From the NCBI RefSeq assembly GCF_002002705.1, contig NZ_MUNS01000028.1:62001-126000 (forward strand): DNA of 64,000 nt, in the 5' to 3' direction. The position numbers and the translations under genes are program-made. The notes beneath the pieces are model-generated. The model was not told the DNA's origin, searched no databases, and saw only the letters and a program-made list of their open reading frames with translations. Positions 47,078 to 56,152 of the stretch are shown here, one piece after another (position 1 is the stretch's first letter; each line of letters opens with the position of its first letter). Origin of the DNA: Polaromonas sp. C04. GTDB lineage: Bacteria; Pseudomonadota; Gammaproteobacteria; Burkholderiales; Burkholderiaceae_C.

Positions 47078-49465
47078 ATGGCTGTTGCGCGCCCGTCCAC
47101 CCCTGATTCACTCTTGGCGCGCCAGGCGCGCGAGCAGTTTGTCGCCGAGGTGGGGGACGTTTTCGCCGAGATGGCCAGCGCGATTCAGGCGCGGCTGGCA
47201 GCGCTGGCCGATCAGGTCGGCAACCCCCGCAACATGCAGGAGCGGCGCGATGCGATGCTGGCCTTTCAGAAGCTGGGTCCGCGCTGGCAGGATGGCGTGC
47301 AGCAGGGCTGGCGTAGGACCCTGACGCCGGCCGTTGCCGTGGCGCGCGACATGCAGGCAACCCAACTGCTGTCGCTGGTCGGCAACGAAGAGGTCGAAAA
47401 CACCATCCTGGCGTCGCGCCTGGTTCAATCCATCCTGGACAAGACCAGCTGGGAGCTGAACGACTTGCGCCTGCGCATCCAGCGGCTGGACGGCATGCAT
47501 GAAATGGACAGCCATGATGCCTTTCGCCCCGAAGTGCTGGCTGCCCTGGTGGTGCAGGAATGGACCGCCTGCGGGCTGGACCGGGTGGCGTGGGCGCTGG
47601 TCAACGACGTGATCCGGCACCACCTGGTAGACCGCCTGATCGAGGCCTATCACCATGCCAACGAGTTCCTGATCCAGCGCGGCGTCATGCCCGAGATCGA
47701 TCTCAAGCCGCTGGTCAAGCGCAGCGCCGGCGGCCGGCTGGGGGCGCGCCGCAGCGCCGACGCTCCGAACACGGGCGGGGACACGCCAGCCGACACCACG
47801 GGCGGCCACTCCGAGGGGTCCGGCTTCACCGGAGGCGGTGGTGCTGGGGGCCGCGCTGCGGGAGGGGGTCCGGCCGGCAGCGGCGGTGTTTCCAGCGGCA
47901 GCGGCGTGCCACCGGTCGCAGGCCGGACCGGCGTGAGCCGTCTGGCCGACGAAACCCGCATGTTGACGGGCAGCACGCCGCTGGCGCGGGTGCGCATGCG
48001 CGCCCAGGGCGTGATCGGACAGCTCAAGCGCCTGCTAAGCGACCGGGTCTCAGGCTACGACATGACGCGCCCGATGCAGGCCTCGCCGGCGCTGGCGCAG
48101 GCGATCTCGGACATCCAGGCCACACAGCTGGCTGCCTATGAGGGCTTCGAGGTCAGTTACGACGCACCGGGTGTCGAGCAGGCAGTGCACCAGATTCGCG
48201 AGCGCACCGCCAGCCTCAAAAGCCGCGCAACCAACGCCAACGAGAAGGCGACCATTGAAATCGTGGCGCTGATGTTCCAGAGCATCCTGGCCGAGGAGCG
48301 CATTCCGGCCAGCGTGCGCGTCTGGTTTGCCCGGCTGCAAATGCCGGTGCTGCGCGTGGCGATCGCCGAGCCCGAGTTCTTCGGCACGCTGCAGCATCCG
48401 GCGCGCCAGCTGATCGACCGCATGGGCTCGTGCGTCATGGGCTTCGATGCGCGCGCCATCGGCGGCAGCACGCTGGAGGCCGAGATCAAGCGGGTGGTGC
48501 AGGTCATTGAGCAATACCCCGAGACCGGACGCCGGGTGTTCCAGCTGGTGCACGATGAATTCCAGAAATTCCTGGCCAAGTTCCTGACCGAAAAAGACGT
48601 CACACAGCGCGTTACCACGGTGGCGCAGCAGGTCGAGCAAAAGGAAACACTGGCGATCCAGTACACCATCGAGATGCGCAACATGCTCAGCACCATGCCG
48701 GTGCGCGACGAGATTCGCGATTTCCTGTTCAAGGTCTGGGCCGAGGTGCTGGCACTGGCAGCCGTCAAGAACGGCCCGCAGCATGACGACACCCTGCTGC
48801 TCAAGCGTGCGGCGGTGGATCTGGTGTGGGCCGCCAGCGCCAAGCCCAACCGCAGCGACCGGGCCCGCGTGATCCAGGACTTGCCCAAGCTGCTGCAGCA
48901 GCTGCGCCAGGGCATGACCCAGCTCAATATGGGCAAGCCGGTGCAGGAAGTTCACCTCAAGGTGATTGGCGATACGCTGGCCGACGCCTTCCTGTCCAAG
49001 ACCGCCGCCATCCCGCAGGCGCAAATCGACGACATGGCGCAGCGGCTGGCGAATCTGGAAGACTTTGTCACCGACGACGGCACCGGCGACCTGCCGTTCG
49101 ATGCCGAAAGTCTCGAGATGATGCTGGGCATCGACGCCTCCAGCATCGACGTGGTGTCGGACGGCGGCTCGCGACCCACCGAAGCCATGCTGGGCTGGGC
49201 GCAGGAGCTCGAGCTGGGGAGCTGGTTCACGCTCGACCACAACAACAAGCTCAGCCAGGCCCAGTATGTCTGGCGCAGCGAGCGCAAGCAGCTGCACCTA
49301 TTTGCCTCGACCGACGGGCGCAGCTACCTGATCCAGGCGCGCCGGCTCGCAGCCTATCTGCAGGCCGGCCTGCTGGTGCCGACCGAAGAAGAGGCACTGA
49401 CGGTGCGCGCCACGCGCGAGGCGCTGGCCAAGCTCGATGCCAATCCCGAGCGTTTGCTGAACTGA
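47078..49465 (+). CDS. DUF1631 family protein
   Basis: 795 residues, mostly helical. The N-terminus (EVGDVFAEMASAIQARLAAL) and C-terminus (VWRSERKQLHLFASTDGRSY, ARRLAAYLQAGLLVPTEEEA) match the DUF1631 family; the C-terminal 110 residues look like a PilZ-like beta domain (GSWFTLDHNNKLSQAQYVWR). A glycine/serine-rich linker with little structure spans about 225-290. Function not established. Linked to secF by only seven bases. Confidence 0.88.
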   Translation: MAVARPSTPDSLLARQAREQFVAEVGDVFAEMASAIQARLAALADQVGNPRNMQERRDAMLAFQKLGPRWQDGVQQGWRRTLTPAVAVARDMQATQLLSLVGNEEVENTILASRLVQSILDKTSWELNDLRLRIQRLDGMHEMDSHDAFRPEVLAALVVQEWTACGLDRVAWALVNDVIRHHLVDRLIEAYHHANEFLIQRGVMPEIDLKPLVKRSAGGRLGARRSADAPNTGGDTPADTTGGHSEGSGFTGGGGAGGRAAGGGPAGSGGVSSGSGVPPVAGRTGVSRLADETRMLTGSTPLARVRMRAQGVIGQLKRLLSDRVSGYDMTRPMQASPALAQAISDIQATQLAAYEGFEVSYDAPGVEQAVHQIRERTASLKSRATNANEKATIEIVALMFQSILAEERIPASVRVWFARLQMPVLRVAIAEPEFFGTLQHPARQLIDRMGSCVMGFDARAIGGSTLEAEIKRVVQVIEQYPETGRRVFQLVHDEFQKFLAKFLTEKDVTQRVTTVAQQVEQKETLAIQYTIEMRNMLSTMPVRDEIRDFLFKVWAEVLALAAVKNGPQHDDTLLLKRAAVDLVWAASAKPNRSDRARVIQDLPKLLQQLRQGMTQLNMGKPVQEVHLKVIGDTLADAFLSKTAAIPQAQIDDMAQRLANLEDFVTDDGTGDLPFDAESLEMMLGIDASSIDVVSDGGSRPTEAMLGWAQELELGSWFTLDHNNKLSQAQYVWRSERKQLHLFASTDGRSYLIQARRLAAYLQAGLLVPTEEEALTVRATREALAKLDANPERLLN

Positions 49466-49513
49466 AAAAAGCGGCTGCTCTTGAGCGGCGCCGGGTGTGC
49501 GAGCCGGCCGCCG

Positions 49514-49586
49514 CGCCGGGCCGCCCCAAGCAAGGCCAGCCCCCGCGGGGGGCAGCGCAGTACGCGCAGCGACAAGCGTGGGGGCT
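49514..49586 (+). repeat. GC-palindromic repeat, most complete copy
   Basis: CCGGGCCGCCCCAAGCAAGG, then CCAGCCCCCGCGGGGGGCAG, then CGCAGTACGCGCAGCGACAA and GCGTGGGGG. Fills the gap between the convergent DUF1631 and smg genes, where its GCCCCC/GGGGGC stem could stop transcription from both sides. Confidence 0.75.
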
Positions 49587-49588
49587 TT

Positions 49589-50068
49589 CTAGTGCGCCAG
49601 CCGGCCGGATGCGTCGTCGCACAGCTCATCGAGCACCAGCGAGTCGGGCTCCTCGCCAAAACGCCAATACACCATCAGCACGATGATCTTGAGATCGTCC
49701 AGCGAGACCGGGTCGCCAGGCGCGGCCATCGCGCGGTCCAGCACGATTTCGCGCATGGGCGCGGGCAGCACCCCCGACGATTCGAGAAAACTGATGAATC
49801 CCAGGCATTGCGCGCCCAGATGGTCCTGCTCGGCCACCGAGTACACGCGCATGCTGATGGGCGACTGGCGCGGTGCGGCGGGGTCGGCTACCGGCGCCAT
49901 CTGCGTGTCCTGCGCGGCCAGATTCAGTCCATCGAGCCAGGCGAGGGCCTGCGCAATCTCGTCTTCCTCGAAGCCGACGATGCTCAGCTTGCGCCCGAGC
50001 TGCTGCAGCTCGGGGCACGCGTCGCCTCGCCAGTAGTTTTCGTAGACGAACACGAGCACTTCAAACAT
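49589..50068 (-). CDS. smg: Smg/DUF494 family protein
   Basis: 159 residues. MFEVLVFVYENYWRGDACPE and the acidic helical pattern (FEEDEIAQALAWLDGLN; LDDLKIIVLMVYWRFGEEPD) identify Smg, a small acidic protein encoded next to dprA in many proteobacteria. Function unknown. Start at 50068 gives the canonical N-terminus. Confidence 0.94.
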   Translation of the reverse strand: MFEVLVFVYENYWRGDACPELQQLGRKLSIVGFEEDEIAQALAWLDGLNLAAQDTQMAPVADPAAPRQSPISMRVYSVAEQDHLGAQCLGFISFLESSGVLPAPMREIVLDRAMAAPGDPVSLDDLKIIVLMVYWRFGEEPDSLVLDELCDDASGRLAH

Positions 50069-50123
50069 GGCCCCAATATAGCGCAGAAGCCTGGCGAGCG
50101 CGGGGGCCAGCGAACGCAGCGAA

Positions 50124-50191
50124 GGGCCGTCCCGAGCAAGTTCAGCCCCCTTGGGGGGCAGCGCAGTACACGAAGTGACAAGCGTGGGGGG
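50124..50191 (+). repeat. GC-palindromic repeat between smg and dprA
   Basis: GGGCCGTCCCGAGCAAGTTC, AGCCCCCTTGGGGGGCAG, CGCAGTACACGAAGTGACAA, GCGTGGGGGG. Ends five bases before the dprA stop codon. Confidence 0.72.
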
Positions 50192-50195
50192 CCTT

Positions 50196-51398
50196 TTAAG
50201 CCCGGCCCATGCGCTGGAACAGGCCGCCGGGCAGCCGCGCCACCTGGCCATCGAGCTCCAGTTCGAGCAGTTGCGCCTGCAACTGTGCCGTCGCCAGCCC
50301 GGTTCGGGCTTGCAGGGCGTCCAGGCTGACGGGGTCGTAACCCATCTGCTTGAGCAGGCTTTGTTGTGAAGGATTTTGGCTCTCAGCCCCCGTGCTGTCT
50401 GGGCTAGATGCTATGTTGTTGATAGTGCCCGGGAGCCGGAGTTCTTCGAGCACGTCCTGCGCCGTCTCGACCAGCTTGGCGCCCTGCCTGATCAGTGCGT
50501 GGCAGCCGCGCGACTGGGTGGAGGCAATCGAGCCGGGGATGGCAAACACCTCCTTGCCCTGCTCGGCGGCAAGCCGGGCGGTGATCAGCGAGCCCGATTG
50601 CAGCGCTGCCTCCACCACCAGGGTGCCCTGCGCCAGCCCGGCCAGAATGCGGTTGCGCTTGGGGAAGTTGGCCGCCAGCGGCGGCGTGCCGATCGGGAAC
50701 TCGCTGATGATCAAGCCGTGGCGCGCAATCCGGTGCGCCAGCTCCAGATGCTTTTTGGGGTAGACGCGGTCCAGTCCGGTGCCGACCACCGCCACGGTGG
50801 CCAGCCGCTGGCCCCCCACCGCCGCGCCCTCCAGCGCGCCCAGGTGCGCCTCGCCGTCGACTCCCAGCGCCAGCCCCGAGATCACTGTCAGGCCTGCTTC
50901 GCTGAAGGCCCGGGCAAACTGGCGCGCGTGGACGGCGCCCTGCGGCGTCGGGTTGCGGCTGCCGACGATGGCCAGGCTGCGCCGCAAGTCATTCGCTATC
51001 AGATGAGGAGCTGATTGTGCAGGCCCCGTATGGGCTACAGCCTGATTTTCCTCAAAATTCCCGGCGCCGAGCAGGTACAGCATCAGCGGCGGATCTTCGA
51101 TCGTCAGCAGCGAATCCGGATAGTCCGCGTCGCCCAGCGCCAGCACCCGGCGCTGCGTGCCCGGTGCCGCCTCGTGCAGCCATTGCCAGGTGGCGTCGAG
51201 TTGGGCGGCCAGTTTGGGCGGCTCGGCCAGCAGCGCACTGGCCTGGGTGGCGCTGACGATCTGGCGCAGCGCCGTGGCGGACTGGCCGAACACGGCCTGC
51301 GGCAACCCGAACGCGGCCAGCAGCTTGCGCGCGCTGGCGTTGCCCACGCCGGGGGTCAGTGTGAGCCTGAGCCAGGCGGCGAGTTCGTCGTGCTCCAT
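50196..51398 (-). CDS. dprA: DNA-processing protein DprA
   Basis: 400 residues. N-terminal helical domain (LRLTLTPGVGNASARKLLAA), Rossmann core (LAIVGSRNPTPQGAVHARQF; VISGLALGVDGEAHLGALEG; FPKRNRILAGLAQGTLVVEA; GKEVFAIPGSI) and a C-terminal winged-helix (SLDALQARTGLATAQLQAQL). DprA loads RecA on incoming single strands during transformation. Two copies of the 55-bp element, in opposite orientations, occupy exactly the two interdomain linkers (50371-50426 and 50995-51049) and make the protein longer than usual. Operon-like with smg; lysM gene upstream. Confidence 0.95.
   Translation of the reverse strand: MEHDELAAWLRLTLTPGVGNASARKLLAAFGLPQAVFGQSATALRQIVSATQASALLAEPPKLAAQLDATWQWLHEAAPGTQRRVLALGDADYPDSLLTIEDPPLMLYLLGAGNFEENQAVAHTGPAQSAPHLIANDLRRSLAIVGSRNPTPQGAVHARQFARAFSEAGLTVISGLALGVDGEAHLGALEGAAVGGQRLATVAVVGTGLDRVYPKKHLELAHRIARHGLIISEFPIGTPPLAANFPKRNRILAGLAQGTLVVEAALQSGSLITARLAAEQGKEVFAIPGSIASTQSRGCHALIRQGAKLVETAQDVLEELRLPGTINNIASSPDSTGAESQNPSQQSLLKQMGYDPVSLDALQARTGLATAQLQAQLLELELDGQVARLPGGLFQRMGRA
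50371..50426 (-). repeat. 55-bp dispersed element, copy 7 (dprA, linker before the C-terminal domain)
   Basis: Minus strand CTATCAACAACATAGCATCT, AGCCCAGACAGC, ACGGGGGCTGAGAGCCAAAA. Encodes GTINNIASSPDSTGAESQNP. Confidence 0.68.
50995..51049 (+). repeat. 55-bp dispersed element, copy 8 (dprA, linker before the Rossmann core)
   Basis: Plus strand GCTATCAGATGAGGAGCTGA, TTGTGCAGGCCCCG, TATGGGCTACAGCCTGATTTT. Opposite orientation to copy 7. The dprA strand reads ENQAVAHTGPAQSAPHLIAN. Confidence 0.72.
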
Positions 51399-51455
51399 GG
51401 GCGTGGCGGCCGATCAGGCCGCAGGCGCGGTGGCACGGGCGAAGGTGGGCATGTC

Positions 51456-52721
51456 CTAGCGCGGATTCACGACGCGGTCGCCGACCTTCACGCCGTCGGT
51501 GATCTCCAGGATCAGCGCGTAGGACAGCTTCTCGAACGGGCGGAACACCATCAGCAGGCCGTTGCGTTCATCGGGCAGTTTGATGTGCGCCCTGGCCGGG
51601 TCGGTCGGGTCCACCAGGCGCTGGCCGTCTTTCACGATGGCCAGCACGTCGCCGCTCTCGATGCCGTCACTGGTGCCGCGGTTGATCACCACCACCTGGT
51701 TTTGCGCCGCATTCACCACGGCACTGCCGTACACCGACACGATGCGCCCTTTGACCTCGCCCTGCGGGGCATGCGGCGTGTAGCTGAGGAACTGGCGCGG
51801 CGGCTCGGGCAACAGGCGGTCGCCGACGCGAATTTCTTCCTTGGCGGAGACGATGTCGATGGTGGCCGGCACGATCTCGGCCTGCAACTTGCCATCGACG
51901 CGATCGTCGGTGGAGGTCGATTCGCCGCGCACGAGACGCGCCTTGCCCAGGTATTGCGCCTCGTAGCCGAGCACCATGCCGGTGTCCGGATCCTTCAAGG
52001 GCGTGGCGTTGCGGAACACGCGGAATTCGGACGCCTTGCCGGCGTCGTCCTTCAAGGGGGCGCTGGCATCGCCGCGTGCATAGGCGCGGTCGCCGCGCGT
52101 CAGCAGCACGCGGTTTTCCTGGGTCGCGACGATGCGGGGCGCGTGCGCCAGGCCGTTTTCATCCACGATGATGGGCTCGGCCAGGAACGGCTCGATCAGG
52201 TCCGAGCGCAGCGTGGGCAGCGCATTGCCGGCCAGCGTTTCGTAGCGGGTATGCGGTGACAGGCGCACCGTATCCATGGCGGAGCCGTTGCCGGCCGGGC
52301 CTGTGCGCAGCCGGGCCCGCCCGTTGGACTTGTCCAGATACAGGTTCTGGCCGGGATAGATGAGGTTCGGATTGCGGATTTCCTGCAGGTTCATGCCCCA
52401 CAGCTCGGGCCAGCGCCACGGGCGCTGGAGGTACAGGCCCGAGATGGCCCACAAGGTGTCGCCACGTTTCACGGTGTAGCTGTCGGGCGCATTCGGTGCG
52501 AGCTCGCCAATTGGCACGCCGGCCTGCGCGACCTGCTCGGCCGTGGCGCGCTGTGTGGGGGTGACCGGGTAATTCTGGGTCTGGGTCTGGGTCTGGGCCT
52601 GCGCGGGCGCTGCGAGCCACAGGCTTGCGAGGGCGGTGAGGACCAGCACAGGGGTCCGGACTGTGAGCGTGGTGGTTGCCGTGTTCGTTCCCGCCATCAT
52701 GTGTTTCATATTTTTCTGCAT
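51456..52721 (-). CDS. LysM domain periplasmic protein
   Basis: 421 residues from ATG 52721 (52709 is also possible). Signal peptide ending SLWLAAPAQA, then a short QTQTQTQ tract encoded by four CTGGGT-type hexamers (52575-52598), a LysM peptidoglycan-binding domain (SYTVKRGDTLWAISGLYLQR, WGMNLQEIRNPNLIYPGQNL) and a long beta-rich C-terminal region (IVSVYGSAVVNAAQNQVVVI, GDVLAIVKDG). This is the LysM protein commonly found between dprA and def in proteobacteria. Divergent from def. Likely envelope role; no activity established. Confidence 0.92.
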   Translation of the reverse strand: MQKNMKHMMAGTNTATTTLTVRTPVLVLTALASLWLAAPAQAQTQTQTQNYPVTPTQRATAEQVAQAGVPIGELAPNAPDSYTVKRGDTLWAISGLYLQRPWRWPELWGMNLQEIRNPNLIYPGQNLYLDKSNGRARLRTGPAGNGSAMDTVRLSPHTRYETLAGNALPTLRSDLIEPFLAEPIIVDENGLAHAPRIVATQENRVLLTRGDRAYARGDASAPLKDDAGKASEFRVFRNATPLKDPDTGMVLGYEAQYLGKARLVRGESTSTDDRVDGKLQAEIVPATIDIVSAKEEIRVGDRLLPEPPRQFLSYTPHAPQGEVKGRIVSVYGSAVVNAAQNQVVVINRGTSDGIESGDVLAIVKDGQRLVDPTDPARAHIKLPDERNGLLMVFRPFEKLSYALILEITDGVKVGDRVVNPR

Positions 52722-52902
52722 CACGGACGCCGCAAAGGAGACTGAATCGGGCCGTCTGCGCGTGGCGGAAAACCCGGCGAAAATCTTGATAAATCGCGGT
52801 TGATTCTGCACTCAAGCCCTTGATTGGGCAACGTTTATTGGCTTTTGCGACGGCCGGCGGCGGCAAAAGTAGCGAAAATAGCGACATCTATTTTGAGATT
52901 CC

Positions 52903-53415
52903 ATGGCTTTACTTCCCATTCTCTGTTACCCCGACCCCCGGCTGCACACGGTGGCCAAGCCGGTGCGCGCGGTCGACGCGCGCATCAAGACCCTGATCGC
53001 CGACATGCTGCAGACCATGTACGAGGCGCAGGGCATCGGCCTGGCGGCAACGCAGATCGACGTGCACGAGCGCCTGCTCGTGATCGACGTGTCCGACGAG
53101 CGCAACCAGCCGCTGGTGCTGATCAACCCCGAAATCATCTGGGCCAGCGCCGAGCGCCATGTCAGTGACGAGGGCTGCCTGTCGGTGCCCGGCATTTATG
53201 ACGGCGTGGAGCGCGCTGCCGCCGTCAAGGTGACGGCGCTGGACGGCCAGGGCGAGGCGTGCACCCTCGAGGCCGAGGGCATGCTGGCCGTGTGCATCCA
53301 GCACGAGATGGATCACCTGATCGGCAAGGTGTTTGTCGAATATCTGTCGCCGCTCAAGCGGAACCGCATCAAGACCAAGATGCTCAAAGCCAGACGCGAA
53401 GCGGAAAAGGTCTGA
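52903..53415 (+). CDS. def: Peptide deformylase
   Basis: 170 residues. The three metal/active-site motifs are intact: [16 protein letters not shown] and QHEMDHLIG. It removes the formyl group from new proteins and pairs functionally with fmt downstream. A BamE-like lipoprotein gene is interposed between def and fmt. Confidence 0.97.
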   Translation: MALLPILCYPDPRLHTVAKPVRAVDARIKTLIADMLQTMYEAQGIGLAATQIDVHERLLVIDVSDERNQPLVLINPEIIWASAERHVSDEGCLSVPGIYDGVERAAAVKVTALDGQGEACTLEAEGMLAVCIQHEMDHLIGKVFVEYLSPLKRNRIKTKMLKARREAEKV

Positions 53416-53449
53416 TCTGCGGCGCGCATCCGTTTCACAGGAGAGGCCC

Positions 53450-53932
53450 ATGCACGTGTGCAAACCAGTGCTGTCGGTGGCGGCCGGGCTGCTGCTCACG
53501 GCCTGCGCCGTCTTTTCACCCGTGCAGCCCGGCATGACCCGTGCCGAGGTGCTGTCGCGCCTGGGCACGCCGACGGCGGTGGTGGCGTTGCCGACGGGCG
53601 AGCGCCTGCAGTACTCGGGCCAGCCGTTGGGCCAGACCGCCACCATGGTGGACCTCGACGCCTCGGGCCACGTGCTGCGGGCGCGCCAGGTCCTGACGGC
53701 GGCCGAGTTCGCCAGGATCCAGCCTGGCTGGAGCCGTGCCGACGTGCTGCGCGAATTTGGCCGCCCGGCAAAGATCGATCGCGTGTACAGCTGGGATGGC
53801 GACATCTGGACCTATCGCTGGCGCGCCGACGGCGACATGTTCTACTGGGTCTACTTTGACCCCGCCGGCAAGGTTGCGCGCACCCAGCAGGGCATGGAGT
53901 TCCTCAACGCGCCCAACGACAACAAACAATAG
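53450..53932 (+). CDS. Lipoprotein with two BamE/SmpA-like repeats
   Basis: 160 residues from ATG 53450, preceded by AGGAG. Lipoprotein signal with lipobox LLTAC at about residue 19. Two BamE/OmlA-type repeats follow: QPGMTRAEVLSRLGTPTAVV and QPGWSRADVLREFGRPAKID, each continued by a beta sheet (WDGDIWTYRWRADGDMFYWV). Typical BamE has one such unit. A role at the outer membrane is likely but unproven. It sits between def and fmt with short gaps (34 and 49 bp). Confidence 0.82.
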   Translation: MHVCKPVLSVAAGLLLTACAVFSPVQPGMTRAEVLSRLGTPTAVVALPTGERLQYSGQPLGQTATMVDLDASGHVLRARQVLTAAEFARIQPGWSRADVLREFGRPAKIDRVYSWDGDIWTYRWRADGDMFYWVYFDPAGKVARTQQGMEFLNAPNDNKQ

Positions 53933-53981
53933 CCTGGAGCCCGCCGTGCGCGGCGGCCCAACCCACCCGACGTTCTGACCG

Positions 53982-54953
53982 ATGCGCCTGATCTTTGCCG
54001 GTACGCCCGAATTCGCCCGTGTTGCCCTGCAGCAGCTGCACGCTGCCGGCCACCAGATCGCGCTGGTGCTGACGCAGCCCGACCGCCCGGCCGGGCGCGG
54101 CCTGAAGCTGCACGCCTCGCCCGTCAAGCAGTTCGCGCTGGATAACGGTTTTGCCGTGGCGCAGCCGCGCAGCCTGCGCCTGGGTGGCAAGTATCCCGAG
54201 GACGCGGCGGCCGCGCGCACGGCCATCGAAGCGGCGCAGGCCGATGCGATGATCGTTGCCGCTTACGGGTTGATCCTGCCGCAGTGGGTGCTCGATGTAC
54301 CGCGTTTGGGGTGTTTCAACATTCACGCCTCGCTGCTGCCGCGCTGGCGCGGCGCGGCGCCGATCCACCGCGCCATCGAGGCCGGCGATACCGAGACCGG
54401 GGTCACCATCATGCAGATGGACGCGGGGCTGGACACCGGCGACATGCTGCGCGTGGCGCGCGTGCCGATCACGCCGCAGGACACCACCGGCAGTCTGCAC
54501 GACACGCTGGCGCTGCTCGGCGGGCGGCTGATGGTCGAGACGCTGGCGCTGGCCGCCGGCACTGGCCTTCAACCGGTCCCGCAACCCGCCGCCGGCGTGA
54601 CCTATGCGCACAAGATCGACAAGCATGAAGCGGCGATCGACTGGTCGCAACCAGCGCCGGTGATTGCACGGCGCATCCGCGCGTTCGACCCGTTTCCAGG
54701 CGCTTTCAGCCAGCTCGGCGGCGAAACCCTGAAACTATGGCGCTCTGAAATCGATAGTGCATTGCCCATGATTGATAAGGGCTGCGGCACGATTTTGTCC
54801 GCCAATGCCGACGGCGTGCGCATTGCCTGCGGCACCGGCGTCCTGCGCGTCACCGAGCTGCAGCGCCCCGGCGGCAAGCGTCTCGCGGCCGCCGATTTCC
54901 TGCGCGGTTTTGCGCTGGAGCCCGGCATGGCCTTTGACCCATTGACGCCCTAG
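53982..54953 (+). CDS. fmt: Methionyl-tRNA formyltransferase
   Basis: 323 residues. N-terminal formyltransferase domain ([40 protein letters not shown] with the catalytic Asn-x-His ... ; [11 protein letters not shown]) and C-terminal tRNA-binding domain. It formylates initiator Met-tRNA. A 55-bp element copy (54742-54796) lies in frame at the domain border/C-terminal domain and encodes [20 protein letters not shown]. azlC starts in the last base of its stop codon. Confidence 0.96.
   Translation: MRLIFAGTPEFARVALQQLHAAGHQIALVLTQPDRPAGRGLKLHASPVKQFALDNGFAVAQPRSLRLGGKYPEDAAAARTAIEAAQADAMIVAAYGLILPQWVLDVPRLGCFNIHASLLPRWRGAAPIHRAIEAGDTETGVTIMQMDAGLDTGDMLRVARVPITPQDTTGSLHDTLALLGGRLMVETLALAAGTGLQPVPQPAAGVTYAHKIDKHEAAIDWSQPAPVIARRIRAFDPFPGAFSQLGGETLKLWRSEIDSALPMIDKGCGTILSANADGVRIACGTGVLRVTELQRPGGKRLAAADFLRGFALEPGMAFDPLTP
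54742..54796 (+). repeat. 55-bp dispersed element, copy 9 (inside fmt)
   Basis: GCTCTGAAATCGATAGTGCA, TTGCCCATGATTGA, TAAGGGCTGCGGCACGATTTT. Read in a different frame from the copies in argC, moaC and the thioredoxin gene. Confidence 0.7.
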
Positions 54954-55735
54954 TGTTTTTCCTGCGCGCCAACTTCACCCACCCCGAATTCCGCCGGGGC
55001 CTGCGCGAGATGCTGCCGATCGCGCCGGGCATCGCGGCCTGGGGCCTGATGACCGGCGTGGCCATGGTCACGTCGGGCATGAGCGACTTCCAGGCCTGCC
55101 TGATGAGCCTGATCGTGTTTGCGGGCAGCTCGCAGCTGGCCGCCATTCCCCTGATCAGCGCGGGCGCGCCGATGTGGGTGATCCTGGCCACCGGCCTGTG
55201 CGTGAACCTGCGCTTCGTGGTGTTCAGCCTGCACCTGCGCCCGTACCTGATGCACCTGCCGCTGTGGCGCCGCATGCTCACCGGCTACCTGACGGCGGAC
55301 CTGAGCTACGTGATGTTTGTGCAGCGCTTTCCCGAGCCCGGCGGCGATGCGGCGCGGCTGAGAGCGCAGGAGGCGTATCTGGCCGGCAACTGCTGCATGA
55401 ACTGGGTCAGCTGGGTCGGCGCCAGCCTGCTTGGCGTGGTGTTGTCCAACGTGATCCCGATGGCCTGGGGACTGGACTTTGCGGGCATCCTCGCGCTGAT
55501 CGGCATCACCTGCTCCATGACGAATACGCGCTTGCGCCGGGTCGCGGCCGGGGTCGCCGGCGCCGCGGCGGTGGCGGCCTACGCCTTGCCGCTCAAGCTC
55601 AATATCCTGCTGGCCATCGCGGCCGCAGTGGCCGTGTGCCTGCTGCTCGAGCCGCGCCCGCCCGAAGGCGCGAAGGCCCCCCTGGGGGGCAGCGAGCCAC
55701 ACGCAGTGGGCGGGCGTGGGGGCGATTCCACATGA
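54953..55735 (+). CDS. azlC: AzlC family branched-chain amino acid exporter, large subunit
   Basis: 260 residues from GTG 54953, overlapping the fmt stop by one base. Conserved N-terminal region (EMLPIAPGIAAWGLMTGVAM) and about seven helices; with AzlD it forms a branched-chain amino acid efflux pump of the BrnFE type. The last 24 residues (beginning RPPEGAKAPLGGSEPH) are encoded by a GC-palindromic repeat and differ in character from the membrane part. Stop overlaps the azlD start (ATGA). Confidence 0.92.
   Translation: MFFLRANFTHPEFRRGLREMLPIAPGIAAWGLMTGVAMVTSGMSDFQACLMSLIVFAGSSQLAAIPLISAGAPMWVILATGLCVNLRFVVFSLHLRPYLMHLPLWRRMLTGYLTADLSYVMFVQRFPEPGGDAARLRAQEAYLAGNCCMNWVSWVGASLLGVVLSNVIPMAWGLDFAGILALIGITCSMTNTRLRRVAAGVAGAAAVAAYALPLKLNILLAIAAAVAVCLLLEPRPPEGAKAPLGGSEPHAVGGRGGDST
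55656..55722 (+). repeat. GC-palindromic repeat at the 3' end of azlC
   Basis: GCCCGCCCGAAGGCGCGAAG, GCCCCCCTGGGGGGCAGCGA, GCCACACGCAGTGGGCGGGC, GTGGGGG. Read through as the C-terminus of AzlC. Confidence 0.65.
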
Positions 55736-56067
55736 CCAGCTCCAACTTGTGGATGCTGACCACCATCGTCGGCCTGGCCTGTGTCACGGTGCTGGCGCGC
55801 TCGTTCTTCCTGATCTCGGCCAAACCCTGGAGCCTGCCACGCTGGGTCCAGCGCGGGCTGCACTACGCGCCGATTGCCGCGCTGGCGGCCGTGATCGTGC
55901 CCGAAATCGTGATGACGCAGGGCCATCTGGTCAGCACCTGGCAGGACGCGCGCGTGTATTCGGCCGTCGCGGGCGCGCTCTGGTTTTTCTGGCGTGGCAG
56001 CATGCTGGGCACCCTGTTGGTGGGCATGGCGGTGTACTTGCCGCTGCATGTGGGGCTGGGCTGGTAG
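55732..56067 (+). CDS. azlD: AzlD family branched-chain amino acid exporter, small subunit
   Basis: 111 residues, four hydrophobic helices ([60 protein letters not shown]). Partner of AzlC in a two-component amino acid exporter. Coupled to azlC by a four-base overlap. Confidence 0.92.
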   Translation: MTSSNLWMLTTIVGLACVTVLARSFFLISAKPWSLPRWVQRGLHYAPIAALAAVIVPEIVMTQGHLVSTWQDARVYSAVAGALWFFWRGSMLGTLLVGMAVYLPLHVGLGW

Positions 56068-56152
56068 CGGCCCCGCCTGGGCCGAATGCGCCGACGCTGC
56101 CACTAAAATCGGCGCTTGCCCCGCCCCTTCGTCCTTGCGAGCCCGTCCTGCC

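Noticed and set aside
49514-50191. Possible CRISPR-like array from repeated units near smg
   Set aside because: Only two divergent copies with a gene between them, no regular spacers and no cas genes; they belong to a dispersed repeat family.
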